A DNA stretch of 64,000 nt. It comes from an uncultured Clostridia bacterium (lineage in GTDB: Bacteria; Bacillota; Clostridia; TANB77; CAG-508). Below are positions 52,549-61,309 of this stretch, piece after piece (positions within the stretch are counted from its first letter, which is position 1; the number at the start of each line of letters is the position of its first letter). The notes under the pieces are model-generated. The model did not search any database. It saw only the letters and a program-made list of their open reading frames with translations, and had not been told where the DNA came from. Both the position numbers and the translations under genes were made by a program. Location: the NCBI GenBank assembly GCA_934180065.1, contig CAKPRA010000008.1, positions 1-64,000 on the forward strand, read 5' to 3'.

Positions 52549-52830
52549 ATGTTAAAACCATTATTAGACAGAGTTGTAGTTAAAATGATAGAAAGCGAAG
52601 AAACAACAAAAAGCGGAATCATATTAACAAGTTCAGCAAAAGAAAAACCACAAATAGCAGAGGTACTAGAAGTAGGACCAGGAGAAGTGATAGACGGAAA
52701 AACAGAAAAGATGTATGTAAAAAAAGGCGATAAAGTAGTTTTAAATAAATATGCAGGAACAGAAATTAAATATCAAGGCGAAGACCTAATAATAGTAAAA
52801 CAATCTGATATCCTAGCAATAGTTGAATAG
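52549..52830 (+). CDS. groES: Co-chaperonin GroES
   Basis: The 93-residue protein starts MLKPLLDRVVVKMIE, has the mobile loop EETTKSGIILTSSAKEKPQ and ends with the beta-barrel segment DLIIVKQSDILAIVE. Seven copies cap GroEL. It is first in the groES-groEL operon, behind AAAGGAGG and the CIRCE-like operator. Confidence 0.97.
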   Translation: MLKPLLDRVVVKMIESEETTKSGIILTSSAKEKPQIAEVLEVGPGEVIDGKTEKMYVKKGDKVVLNKYAGTEIKYQGEDLIIVKQSDILAIVE

Positions 52831-52880
52831 GGAAAAGGGGACGGTTCTCTTTTCCCAGATTTGGGAAAAAGGGACAGTTT
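52830..52880 (+). repeat. REP-like hairpin, copy D, between groES and groEL
   Basis: Nearly identical to copy A (GGGGACGGTTCTC, TTTTCCCA-GAT-TTGGGAAAA, AGGGACAG). It begins at the groES stop and adds to an unusually long groES-groEL gap of 159 bp. Confidence 0.9.
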
Positions 52881-52989
52881 TCTTTAGCAAAAAATATTTC
52901 TTTAAAATGAAGAATATAGTTTAAAGAAATTTTTCTAAAAGTTACCCAAATATTTATGTTTTGGGACAAATCGGAAGGAGATTATAATT

Positions 52990-54621
52990 ATGGCAAAACA
53001 AATTAAATATGGCGAAGAAGCTAGAAAAAAATTATTAGATGGTGTTAATCAATTAGCAGACACAGTAAAAGTTACATTAGGTCCAAAAGGAAGAAATGTA
53101 GTTTTAGATAAAAATTATGGAGCTCCACTTATTACAAACGATGGTGTTACAATAGCAAAAGAAATAGAGCTAGAAGATCCATTTGAAAATATGGGAGCAA
53201 GACTTGTAAAAGAAGTTTCTACAAAAACAAATGATGTAGCAGGTGATGGAACAACAACAGCAACAGTTTTAGCGCAAAGCATGATTAAAGAAGGTGTAAA
53301 AAATGTAGCTGCTGGTGGAGATCCAATGGCTATTAAAAGAGGTATTGATAAAGCTGTAAATGTAGCAGTAGATGGATTAAAAGAAATTAGCTCTCCTGTA
53401 AATGGAAAAGAAGATATAGCAAGAGTTGCAAGTATTTCTGCTAATAATGAAGAAGTTGGAAAATTAATATCTGAAGCTATGGAAAAAGTTTCAAAAGATG
53501 GTGTTATAACAATTGAAGAATCAAAAACATCTAATACAGAGCTAAATATTGTTGAAGGAATGCAATTTGATAAAGGTTATGTTTCTCCATACATGGTTTC
53601 TGATACAGAAAAAATGGAAGCATCTATTGAAAATCCATATATTTTAATTACTGATAAAAAAATAAGCAATATTCAAGAAATATTACCATTACTAGAATCT
53701 TTAATGCAACAATCAGGAAAATTGGTAATTATATGTGATGATATTGAAGGAGAAGCTTTATCAACATTAGTTTTAAATAAATTAAGAGGGGTAATAAATG
53801 TCGTAGCAGTTAAAGCTCCTGGATATGGTGATAAGAGAAAAAATATGTTACAAGATATTGCAATTTTAACAGGTGGAGAAGTTATTACATCAGATTTAGG
53901 ATTAGAGCTAAAAGATACAACTATTGAACAATTAGGTAGAGCTAAACAAGTTAAAGTTGAAAAAGAAAATACTATAATTGTTGATGGTGCTGGAGATAAA
54001 AAAGCAATTGCAGAGCGTGTAAGCCAAATAAGAGCTCAACTTGCAGAAGAAAAGAGCGAATTCGAAAAAGAAGGATTACAAGAAAGACTTGCTAAAATAG
54101 CAGGTGGAGTAGCTGTAATTGGAGTTGGAGCAGCAACAGAAGTTGAAATGAAAGATAGAAAACTTCGTATAGAAGATGCATTATCTGCAACAAAAGCAGC
54201 TGTAGAAGAAGGTATTGTTTCTGGTGGAGGAACAGCATATGTAAATGTAATTCCTAAAGTTGAAAAATTGATGGAAACATTAAAAGATGATGAAAAATTA
54301 GGTGCAAAAATAGTATTAAAAGCACTAGAAGAGCCAGTAAAACAAATTGCAGTAAATGCAGGTCTTGAACCAGCTGTAATACTTGAAAAAGTAAAATCAA
54401 GTAAAGAAGGAATTGGATTTAATGCAGCAGATGAAGAATATGTAGATATGAAAAAAGCCGGAATAGTAGATCCAACAAAAGTATCAAGAAGTGCACTTCA
54501 AAATGCAGCATCAATAGCATCTATGGTATTAACAACAGAAAGTATAGTAACAGATAAAAAAGAAAAATCATGTGGATGCGGTGGAAATCACGAAGCAGAT
54601 CCAACAGAAGGAATATACTAA
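52990..54621 (+). CDS. groEL: Chaperonin GroEL
   Basis: The 543-residue chaperonin begins MAKQIKYGEEARKKLLDGVN and has the ATP-site signatures VKVTLGPKGRNV and NDVAGDGTTTATVLAQ, plus apical-domain segments. AAGGAGA precedes the ATG. The C-terminal tail is CGCGGNHEADPTEGIY instead of the common GGM repeat, giving a cysteine-containing end. It folds cytosolic proteins with GroES. Confidence 0.97.
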   Translation: MAKQIKYGEEARKKLLDGVNQLADTVKVTLGPKGRNVVLDKNYGAPLITNDGVTIAKEIELEDPFENMGARLVKEVSTKTNDVAGDGTTTATVLAQSMIKEGVKNVAAGGDPMAIKRGIDKAVNVAVDGLKEISSPVNGKEDIARVASISANNEEVGKLISEAMEKVSKDGVITIEESKTSNTELNIVEGMQFDKGYVSPYMVSDTEKMEASIENPYILITDKKISNIQEILPLLESLMQQSGKLVIICDDIEGEALSTLVLNKLRGVINVVAVKAPGYGDKRKNMLQDIAILTGGEVITSDLGLELKDTTIEQLGRAKQVKVEKENTIIVDGAGDKKAIAERVSQIRAQLAEEKSEFEKEGLQERLAKIAGGVAVIGVGAATEVEMKDRKLRIEDALSATKAAVEEGIVSGGGTAYVNVIPKVEKLMETLKDDEKLGAKIVLKALEEPVKQIAVNAGLEPAVILEKVKSSKEGIGFNAADEEYVDMKKAGIVDPTKVSRSALQNAASIASMVLTTESIVTDKKEKSCGCGGNHEADPTEGIY

Positions 54622-54672
54622 AATTTAGGGACGGGGTAAAAGTTTAAATTTTTACTCCGTCCCCAAATTTTA
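54621..54672. terminator. Long palindromic terminator after groEL
   Basis: AAATTTAGGGACGGGGTAAAA pairs with TTTTACTCCGTCCCCAAATTT. The GGGACGG part recalls the REP-like repeats, so it may be a diverged mobile hairpin serving as terminator. Confidence 0.75.
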
Positions 54673-54739
54673 GTCACAATATAGACATAAACGCATTTTA
54701 TAATATATAATGTTATAAAATGGGAAAGGATGTAGAGCT

Positions 54740-55429
54740 ATGGGAGATATAACAATTTTGGTAGTAGATGACGAATCAAGAATGAGAAAATTAATAAAGG
54801 ATTTTTTGAAAGTAAAAGGATATCAAATATTAGAAGCTGGTGATGGAGAAGAAGCACTTCAAGTCTTTGAAGAGCACAAAAACGCTATCAATCTAATATT
54901 ATTAGATGTAATGATGCCAAAACTAGATGGGTGGTCTGTTTTAAGACAAATAAGACAAATTTCAAATTTGCCAATTATAATGCTCACTGCAAGAGGTGAA
55001 GAGCAAGATGAATTATTTGGATTTGAATTAGGCGTTGATGAGTATATATCAAAGCCATTTAGTCCAAAAATTTTGGTAGCTAGAGTTGAGGCAATTTTGA
55101 AAAGAACTCAAGTGAAAGAAAAAGATATCAAAGATTATGGTGGAATTGTTATTGATTCTGATGGACGTACAGTTGAGGTGGATTCTAAAAAGATTGATTT
55201 AAGTTTGAGAGAGTATGAATTATTAAAATATTTGGTAGATAATGAGGGAATTGCCCTTTCAAGAGATAAAATACTAAATAATGTATGGAACTATGATTAT
55301 TATGGTGATTCAAGAACAATAGATAGTCATATTAAAAAAATAAGACATAAACTTGGAAAAAAAGGTAAATATATACATACAATGAGAGGGGTTGGATATA
55401 AATTTGAAGTTGAAGGAAAGAATGGATAA
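54740..55429 (+). CDS. OmpR-family response regulator
   Basis: The 229-residue protein has a receiver domain (VVDDESRMRKL, phospho-acceptor Asp in LILLDVMMPKLDG, Lys in ISKPFSPKIL) and a winged-helix DNA-binding domain (ALSRDKILNNVWNYDYYGDS, RTIDSHIKKIRHKLG). It overlaps the kinase gene by 8 bp, so both are made together. Target genes are unknown. Confidence 0.93.
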   Translation: MGDITILVVDDESRMRKLIKDFLKVKGYQILEAGDGEEALQVFEEHKNAINLILLDVMMPKLDGWSVLRQIRQISNLPIIMLTARGEEQDELFGFELGVDEYISKPFSPKILVARVEAILKRTQVKEKDIKDYGGIVIDSDGRTVEVDSKKIDLSLREYELLKYLVDNEGIALSRDKILNNVWNYDYYGDSRTIDSHIKKIRHKLGKKGKYIHTMRGVGYKFEVEGKNG

Positions 55430-56942
55430 AAGAATACAAGAATCAAGATCTGTAAGAAAAAAACTATTTGTATCCTTATGTGTCGTAATTATTGTTACAA
55501 TATTCTTTCTTATTATAATTAATAATATTGTTTTAGAAACGTTTTATATTTATAATAAAAAAGATTCTGTCAAGGCAATATATGAGGAACTTAATGAGAA
55601 ATATAATAATGAAGTTTCTGATGAAGAAATAAAAGAATTTGTTAAGGAACAGTCTTCAAAAAATAACTTAGATATCTTTATTAAAAATCCTTACACAGAG
55701 CATATAGTAACAAATAGCCAAAATAAGCTTGATGTAATTGATAAATTGAAAAATACGGTTAATTTTAGTGATAATGGTAAATTGGGTAATATATTATATA
55801 AATCAAAAAATGTGGTTATAAGAATGGTTAAAGACGGAATTTCAAGTAGAAATTATATAGTTTTATTGGCCACTTTAGATAATAATAATGAATTATATAT
55901 TAGGACTCCAATATCTGCTATTAAGGATAGTTTAAGAATAAGTAATCAAGTATTATTATTTGTTGGAATGATATCTATTTTAATTTCGGCTGTAATTGCT
56001 TCAATTGTTTCGAAAAGATTTTCGAATCCTATATTAGAGCTTAATAATATAGCTAAAAAAATGTCTAACTTAGACTTTTCACAAAAGTATGTTCCAAGAA
56101 ATTCAGAGGATGAACTAAATGAACTTGGAAAAAGTATAAATATGTTATCAGAAAAATTAGAGCATACAATTAAAGAGCTACAAGCTAATAATAATGATTT
56201 GGAAAGAGATATAAAAGAAAAATCAAAAATTGATGAAATGAGGACTCAATTTATTTCTGATGTATCACATGAACTAAAAACTCCAATTGCTCTTATTCAA
56301 GGATATGCAGAAGGCTTGATAGAAAATGTTAATAATGATGATGAATCGAGGAAGTTTTATGCAGAAGTCATATTAGATGAAGCAGATAAAATGGATAAGC
56401 TAGTAAAACAGCTTTTGGAATTAATGAAACTTGAATATGGAAAGAGAAATTTTAATAATACAAAATTTGATATTGTTTCTTTAACAAAAGAGGTCATAAG
56501 AAAGTGCGATGTTATGATAAAAGAAAAAAATATCGATGTTACTTTTGAAAATAATGAGCCAATATATGTTTTTGCTGATGATTTTTATATTGAGCAAGTT
56601 ATTACAAATTATGTGACAAATGCTATTAAATATTCACAAGAGATTAATGGAAAAAAATCAATGGTTATTGATATTGTAGAGAATATGAACAATATTGTAA
56701 GAGTTTCTGTTTATAATACTGGAAAAAATTTTTCTGATGATGAGATGAAATCTATTTGGGGAAGATTTTATAAAATAGATGCTTCTAGAAATAGAGAAAA
56801 TGGTGGAACAGGAATAGGGCTTTCTTTGGTAAAGGCTGTTATGAATAATTATAAAAATAAATTTGGTGTTAGAAACAGAGCTAATGGAGTTGAATTTTAT
56901 TTTGAATTAAATAAACCAAATACTGTAACTAAAAATGATTAA
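55422..56942 (+). CDS. Membrane sensor histidine kinase
   Basis: The 506-residue kinase starts at ATG 55422 behind AAGGAA. Two membrane helices (about 15-38 and 175-198) flank an extracellular domain of about 135 residues. HAMP follows, then HisKA with the phospho-acceptor in DVSHELKTPIALIQGYAEG and HATPase_c (YVTNAIKYS, GGTGIGLSLVKAVM). Partner of the preceding response regulator; signal unknown. Confidence 0.92.
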   Translation: MDKRIQESRSVRKKLFVSLCVVIIVTIFFLIIINNIVLETFYIYNKKDSVKAIYEELNEKYNNEVSDEEIKEFVKEQSSKNNLDIFIKNPYTEHIVTNSQNKLDVIDKLKNTVNFSDNGKLGNILYKSKNVVIRMVKDGISSRNYIVLLATLDNNNELYIRTPISAIKDSLRISNQVLLFVGMISILISAVIASIVSKRFSNPILELNNIAKKMSNLDFSQKYVPRNSEDELNELGKSINMLSEKLEHTIKELQANNNDLERDIKEKSKIDEMRTQFISDVSHELKTPIALIQGYAEGLIENVNNDDESRKFYAEVILDEADKMDKLVKQLLELMKLEYGKRNFNNTKFDIVSLTKEVIRKCDVMIKEKNIDVTFENNEPIYVFADDFYIEQVITNYVTNAIKYSQEINGKKSMVIDIVENMNNIVRVSVYNTGKNFSDDEMKSIWGRFYKIDASRNRENGGTGIGLSLVKAVMNNYKNKFGVRNRANGVEFYFELNKPNTVTKND

Positions 56943-56996
56943 ATGTGAATAGTAATAATATGAAAGCTTATTTGATAAAAAAAGATTTACATAATA

Positions 56997-57153
56997 TTGA
57001 CTTTGCTGTGAAAATTTGGTATAATATAAATGTCTATTGGCATGAAACAATGACACTAGTGCAAATAGTGCTAGACGTCGTATAAACTTCTTCGTAGTAT
57101 ATAGGGTATAAACTGCGAATACAAACGCCATGAATTATGGCAGAAAGGCAAAA
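56997..57153 (+). ncRNA. Structured leader RNA, copy 1
   Basis: Promoter TTGACT 56997-57002, 17 bp, TATAAT 57020-57025. The leader of about 120 nt can form CTAGTGC-AAATA-GTGCTAG (57056-57074), TTCGTAGT...ACTGCGAA (about 57091-57119) and GCCAT-GAATT-ATGGC just before the ribosome site AGAAAGG. Copy 2 at 57763-57881 has the same stems with compensating changes, so the structure is conserved. Confidence 0.7.
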
Positions 57154-57645
57154 ATGGAAAAAGAAAAAATGAAAGAAACTCTTACAGCTCTTGATGAAAT
57201 AAGAGAAGATATGTCATCAATACATGCAGAGTTTCAGGAGATTGACACCAATTTATCCTATTGCAGAGAATTTTTAAGCCAAGAAATTTCAGGTTGGAAA
57301 GATGTAACTGAATACTGTAATTTAAAGCTGAAAGCATTTAATGAAAAGCTGATATCGTTTGAAAAAAATGTGGAAGCTTTATCAAAAAATCTGAAAGAGG
57401 TTGAATCTGAATTATCTAAGGATAATTGTCAATTCGGACAAATAATGAATATTCAGGTTAAAGACATGCCGGTATTATCCCAAAGGACAAAAAACGCATG
57501 TAAATATGCAGGTATTTGTTATATGGTTGAGTTCATTACTAGATTTAAAACACGTAAGGAAATACTTGAAATTCGAAACATTGGTGTTAAATCTGTTAAT
57601 GAAATCACAGAAGCACTGGCAAAATATGGAATAGAATTAAAATGA
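57154..57645 (+). CDS. Coiled-coil protein with RpoA-CTD-like domain, copy 1
   Basis: A 163-residue protein. ATG 57154 is chosen by alignment with the second copy; an upstream ATG lies within the leader hairpin. The first 95 residues are predicted coiled coil. The last 60 (PVLSQRTKNACKYAGICYMV, ILEIRNIGVKSVNEITEALA) match the helix-hairpin-helix pattern of the RNA polymerase alpha C-terminal domain (LSxRxxNxLKxxGI, LLxIxNxGxKSxxEI). It may bind DNA or polymerase. It is followed by terminator GCGGCAC-TTAG-GTGCCGC. Confidence 0.68.
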   Translation: MEKEKMKETLTALDEIREDMSSIHAEFQEIDTNLSYCREFLSQEISGWKDVTEYCNLKLKAFNEKLISFEKNVEALSKNLKEVESELSKDNCQFGQIMNIQVKDMPVLSQRTKNACKYAGICYMVEFITRFKTRKEILEIRNIGVKSVNEITEALAKYGIELK

Positions 57646-57655
57646 TTTTTTCCAT

Positions 57656-57683
57656 GCGGCACTTAGGTGCCGCTTTTTCTTTT
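57656..57683 (+). terminator. Terminator after copy 1
   Basis: GCGGCAC-TTAG-GTGCCGC then TTTTTC; repeated after copy 2. Confidence 0.9.
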
Positions 57684-57727
57684 TGATATTGATAATTCTT
57701 CTTTTAGCAATAATAATTTACATAATG

Positions 57728-57881
57728 TTGGCTTCGCTGTTAAAATTTGGTATAATATGGTTGTTTATTGGTATGTACCAATGACACTAGTGTAAATAAC
57801 ACTAGACGCATAAACCTCTTCGTAGTATATTGTGTATAAACTGCGAATACAAACGCCACAAATTGTGGCAGAAAGGACAAA
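57728..57881 (+). ncRNA. Structured leader RNA, copy 2
   Basis: Promoter TTGGCT 57728-57733, 17 bp, TATAAT 57751-57756. Stems are ATTGGTA-TG-TACCAAT, CTAGTGT-AAATA-ACACTAG (57787-57805), TTCGTAGT...ACTGCGAA and GCCAC-AAATT-GTGGC before AGAAAGG. Paired changes relative to copy 1 (T/A to C/G in GCCAY, wobble pairs in CTAGTGY) preserve pairing. Confidence 0.7.
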
Positions 57882-58376
57882 ATGGAAAAAGAAAAAATTA
57901 ATGAAATGTTAAATAATATGGAGGAAGCCAGAGCAAAAATGGCGCCTTTGTACGAGGGAATTAAAGAATTCGATTCTAATCTCGTATATTTAACAAAATT
58001 TTTAAAACAACGGACAATAGGTTGGCAAAACGTACTTGAATACTCTAACAAAAAAATTAAATCATTTAAATGTGATTTTATGGAGTTTTCAAAGTTTATT
58101 GAGGTTTTGGAAAATGATTTTGCAGAGCTCCAAGAAATTTTGTCAGAAGAAGAAAATCCGCCATATGGAGAATTTGTTAATCTCCGTATTGATGATATTC
58201 CAGAGTTGACAGAACGAGCAAGACATGCTTGCAAGAGAGTCGAGATAAATACGTTAGGTGACTTTGTAATAAGAATATCCTCAAAAAAAGATTTATTAGA
58301 CATCAAAAATGTTGGTGTAAAAACCTCAAAACAAATTATAGAAGTTATGTCTAAATATGGTATTAAATTGGAATAA
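57882..58376 (+). CDS. Coiled-coil protein with RpoA-CTD-like domain, copy 2
   Basis: A 164-residue paralogue of the preceding gene with the same plan: coiled coil (about 1-95) and an alpha-CTD-like end (PELTERARHACKRVEINTLG and LLDIKNVGVKTSKQIIEVMS). The proteins are clearly diverged along their length while the leader structure, ribosome site and terminator are conserved, suggesting the RNA parts are under selection. Function unknown. Confidence 0.68.
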   Translation: MEKEKINEMLNNMEEARAKMAPLYEGIKEFDSNLVYLTKFLKQRTIGWQNVLEYSNKKIKSFKCDFMEFSKFIEVLENDFAELQEILSEEENPPYGEFVNLRIDDIPELTERARHACKRVEINTLGDFVIRISSKKDLLDIKNVGVKTSKQIIEVMSKYGIKLE

Positions 58377-58385
58377 ATTTTCCAT

Positions 58386-58410
58386 GCGGCACTTAGGTGC
58401 CGCTTTTTTA
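58386..58410 (+). terminator. Terminator after copy 2
   Basis: Same stem as after copy 1: GCGGCAC-TTAG-GTGCCGC then TTTTTT. Confidence 0.9.
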
Positions 58411-58414
58411 ACTT

Positions 58415-59010
58415 CAAGGGTAAACCACGGGTTATACCCGTGGTACAGGAAAGCTTATAGCGTTGAGTAAAGTAACAAAAATCCCCACTCAAAACATGAT
58501 ATAATATTTAAAGTTTGACGGCTAAAAATATTAATAATGAGAGGAGTGGGGCGTATGAAAAAAGTCCATACACAGATAGTTTAGTACACACAATATGGGA
58601 ATGCAAGTACCATATTGTGTTTGCACCAAAGTTCAGAAGAAAAGAAATATACGGAAAATTGAAACAAGAGATAGGAATGATATTGAGAGAATTATGTAGA
58701 AGAAAAGAAGTAGAGATAATAAATGCAGAGGCATGTCCAGATCATATACATATGTATGTAAGTATATTACCAAAATTATGCATATCATCGTTCATGGGAT
58801 ACTTAAAAGGAAGAAAATCAACTAAAAGAAGATATGATGTCAGATCAATTAACAATAAAAGAATATAAAGACCCTTTTAAAGGGTAGTAAGTAATAAGAA
58901 CGCAAGCGAAAGTGGCGTAAGCCGTCAAACTGATACCGCTTAAGCGGTGGCTTGTAACAAGGCCTTATAGACCGAAATGAAAATCCACGGGTTTTACCCA
59001 TGGATTGTTA
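58415..59010 (+). mobile_element. Decayed IS200/IS605-type element
   Basis: Subterminal hairpins CCACGGG-TTATA-CCCGTGG (58425-58443) and TCCACGGGTTTTACCCATGGA (58984-59004) mark the ends. The tnpA gene between them has an internal deletion. No tnpB is present. The sequence 58888-59010 carries other stems (around CCGCTTAAGCGG). The following stretch to 59297 shows no gene. Confidence 0.78.
58555..58887 (+). pseudogene. IS200/IS605 TnpA remnant
   Basis: The frame reads SLVHTIWECKYHIVFAPKFR and the HUH motif ACPDHIHMYV, then runs out of frame at about 58825. The neighbouring frame gives EDMMSDQLTIKEYKDPFKG and a stop at 58885, the usual TnpA C-terminus. About 50 residues in between, including the catalytic Tyr region, are missing. 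A one-base loss in the A-run after ATG 58555 also breaks the start. The protein cannot be functional. Confidence 0.85.
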
Positions 59011-59297
59011 TGATACATCGGACAAAATAAATGAAGGAATACAAGAATTTAAGTAAATAAAAAATGAAATCTTAAATAGAAAATTTTAGGGCTTTATTTT
59101 TTTACCTTATAAGAATATAAAAACAAGCAACGATAATATTTTGAGAGTTACTGAAAATAAAAATGTATTAAAAGTAATGCTTTATATGTTGTAAGAAAAT
59201 TTCTTATATGCTAAAATAGATTTGAAAGAAAAAATAAGGATTTCTAAATAAATATAACGTATTTTAACAATATTCAGTGGAATAGGAGAAAGAGATT

Positions 59298-60434
59298 ATG
59301 GCTAACAATTCAACTATATATATGCAAAATTATATAAGAGAAGTTTTTGACATAGTAACAGAGTTATATAAAGATGTTGCACCTGAATTAATTTCAGAAT
59401 CATTTAAAATTGATGTGAAAGATGTACTTAGTACAAGTAGTCAAGATATAATGGAAAAACTTAATAATTTAGAAATAAATTATAAAATAGTAGAAGAAAA
59501 TGATAAAGAACAGATTTGGTATCAAGATTCAGTAAATGAAAAATTAGTGGCTAAATTGTCAGGCCAAAAAATTCCTAGTAAATCAGATGAATTAAGATTA
59601 TATCTGAATGAACCAGAAATATTAGATAAAACATCTGTAGAAGATATAAAAAAAGCAAGAGATTTAACAGGTATGTCAAAAATAATTTCAGATATAAATT
59701 TTATAAGTCATGAAATGGCACATGCTTTTGAGCATATTATTAAAGTAGAAAATCCTTCATATATAGATTCAAGTATATATTTAGCAAACAACAATAAAAA
59801 TATGATAGACTATGATATAGGGGAAGCTTTTGCTGAGTCTATGGAGAGAATAATATTAGATAGGTTATCAGAAGAGGGGCAACTAGAAAAGTATGGATTA
59901 AACCAATATGCAACAAAAGCTGATATAGAAGATGTCTGGAATAAAAAGAGGATAATTCCTTTTACAAAAAGAGGTATTATAGGTAAAACAGAAGATGGAC
60001 AAGATATGACTCGTTTGGATTTGGATTTAGAAATATATGAATTTATGAAAGAAAACGGAATGAAAGAAACAGTTAATTATATGAAAACTTTAGATTTACA
60101 TAGTTTGTATAGCACTATTCCTAACAAGAATGATATAGGGAAAATAGAAGAATTTTGTAAAAACGTATCTGCAGGAAGATATAGTGAGTTTTTGATACCA
60201 GAAGGACAAAAATATGAACCAGTTTATTCTAATGATGAAATTTTAACATTAATTAGACAAATGCAAACAGAAAATAATGTTAAATCAGTACAAGAATTAG
60301 GAAAGGAAACACTATTAAATCAAAAAGATATTCAATCTATAGATTTTGAAGAAAATTTAATAGTAAAAGAAGAGAGATATATAGAAGCAGAAAGAGAAGA
60401 AAAATTAGGAAACATAAGAGGAGAGAAAAAGTAA
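59298..60434 (+). CDS. Putative zinc metalloprotease (HExxH)
   Basis: The 378-residue protein starts at ATG behind GGAGAAAGAG. ISHEMAHAFEH (near residue 140) is a gluzincin/zincin HExxH site, and GEAFAESMER downstream supplies a second Glu of the kind that completes the zinc site. No signal peptide or membrane helix, so it is probably cytosolic or delivered by another system. The C-terminus is charged (EAEREEKLGNIRGEKK). It overlaps the next gene by one base. I do not recognise the family. Confidence 0.65.
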   Translation: MANNSTIYMQNYIREVFDIVTELYKDVAPELISESFKIDVKDVLSTSSQDIMEKLNNLEINYKIVEENDKEQIWYQDSVNEKLVAKLSGQKIPSKSDELRLYLNEPEILDKTSVEDIKKARDLTGMSKIISDINFISHEMAHAFEHIIKVENPSYIDSSIYLANNNKNMIDYDIGEAFAESMERIILDRLSEEGQLEKYGLNQYATKADIEDVWNKKRIIPFTKRGIIGKTEDGQDMTRLDLDLEIYEFMKENGMKETVNYMKTLDLHSLYSTIPNKNDIGKIEEFCKNVSAGRYSEFLIPEGQKYEPVYSNDEILTLIRQMQTENNVKSVQELGKETLLNQKDIQSIDFEENLIVKEERYIEAEREEKLGNIRGEKK

Positions 60435-60889
60435 TGATTGACATAAAACATGCTAATGCATATAGTGAAGTTTTAGAAATATTAAACTATATATCTATCC
60501 AAGATTATAATAAAATACCAAAAGAAAAAATTGAAGTATTTGAAAAGCTTTCTAATAAAGAATATAAATTTAGTTATAATCCTAATGTTTCATTAGATGA
60601 AAATAACGTTTCTAATATTACTAAGACTATAATAGCTATTCTTTTTAGAGATTACTGGGCAACTGAAATACAAAGAGAAAAAATAATATCAAAACAAAAT
60701 TATGATAGAGCTATTTTTGAAGAAGAAAAAAGAAAAATTTATAATCCAGACAATATTTTTAATAAATATAAGCAAAAAAGTAAAATAGAAGAAAGTACTA
60801 TTCAAAACGACGTTGCTTTAGTAGAGCATAAAGAATCAATTCTTAAGAGATTAATAAATAAAATAAAAAGTTTTTTTCATATAAATTGA
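60434..60889 (+). CDS. Partner protein of the metalloprotease gene
   Basis: A 151-residue protein whose ATG overlaps the preceding stop (TAATGA), indicating tight co-translation. It seems helical and charged (IEVFEKLSNKEYKFSYNPNV) with a basic C-terminus (ILKRLINKIKSFFHIN). No family recognised; perhaps an inhibitor, substrate or co-factor of the protease. Confidence 0.6.
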   Translation: MIDIKHANAYSEVLEILNYISIQDYNKIPKEKIEVFEKLSNKEYKFSYNPNVSLDENNVSNITKTIIAILFRDYWATEIQREKIISKQNYDRAIFEEEKRKIYNPDNIFNKYKQKSKIEESTIQNDVALVEHKESILKRLINKIKSFFHIN

Positions 60890-60911
60890 TAAAAATGATA
60901 TATATTAATAT

Positions 60912-60950
60912 AAATAGGTTACTAAATATATAGTAGCCTATTTATTTTTT
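60912..60950 (+). terminator. Terminator after the metalloprotease pair
   Basis: AATAGGTTACTA...TAGTAGCCTATT followed by TATTTTTT. Confidence 0.85.
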
Positions 60951-60952
60951 GT

Positions 60953-61230
60953 ATTAGTAATCCAAATTTCAAATTCTTTTGCAGAGATTTCCTTATTTTG
61001 ATATTTACTTTCATAATGAATTTCATTCCTTTCTCGATTCGCTCGAAGGCTCACATAGGTATGAAAGCCTCAATAATTTTCCATTAAAGTTAGAGAGAAA
61101 AATAAGCAAAAAAGAAAGGCGTTCTATTCAATGTGTTAGGACGACGCAGTAAATTCTCATATTGGTACAGCATTGCGGTGGTGTGAGAGGGGAGGAACAC
61201 ACTAAGTGTTATCCTCTACTCGATTTTTTC
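60953..61230. other. Non-coding stretch with gene and possible group II intron remnants
   Basis: No intact gene is present. On the minus strand, a frame ending near 60953 reads NEIHYESKYQNKEISAKEFE, which looks like the tail of a lost gene. On the plus strand GTGTGAGAGG at 61181, a hairpin, and CTCTACTCGAT ending at 61223 resemble domain VI and the 3' end of bacterial group II introns, but a proper domain V is not visible. Confidence 0.35.
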
Positions 61231-61259
61231 TTGACAGATTTTTATTAAAAATATATAAT
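61231..61259 (+). promoter_or_regulatory. Promoter of the WG-repeat gene
   Basis: TTGACA 61231-61236, 17 bp, TATAAT 61254-61259: a full consensus sigma-A promoter. Confidence 0.85.
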
Positions 61260-61309
61260 TTGTTTGTGAAAATAATAAATTCCACAATTTTTATAAGGGG
61301 AATAAACAT

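Noticed and set aside
57154..58376. The two alpha-CTD-like genes as broken rpoA fragments
   Set aside because: Each has its own promoter, ribosome site, coiled-coil N-terminus and terminator and no sign of the rpoA N-terminal domain.
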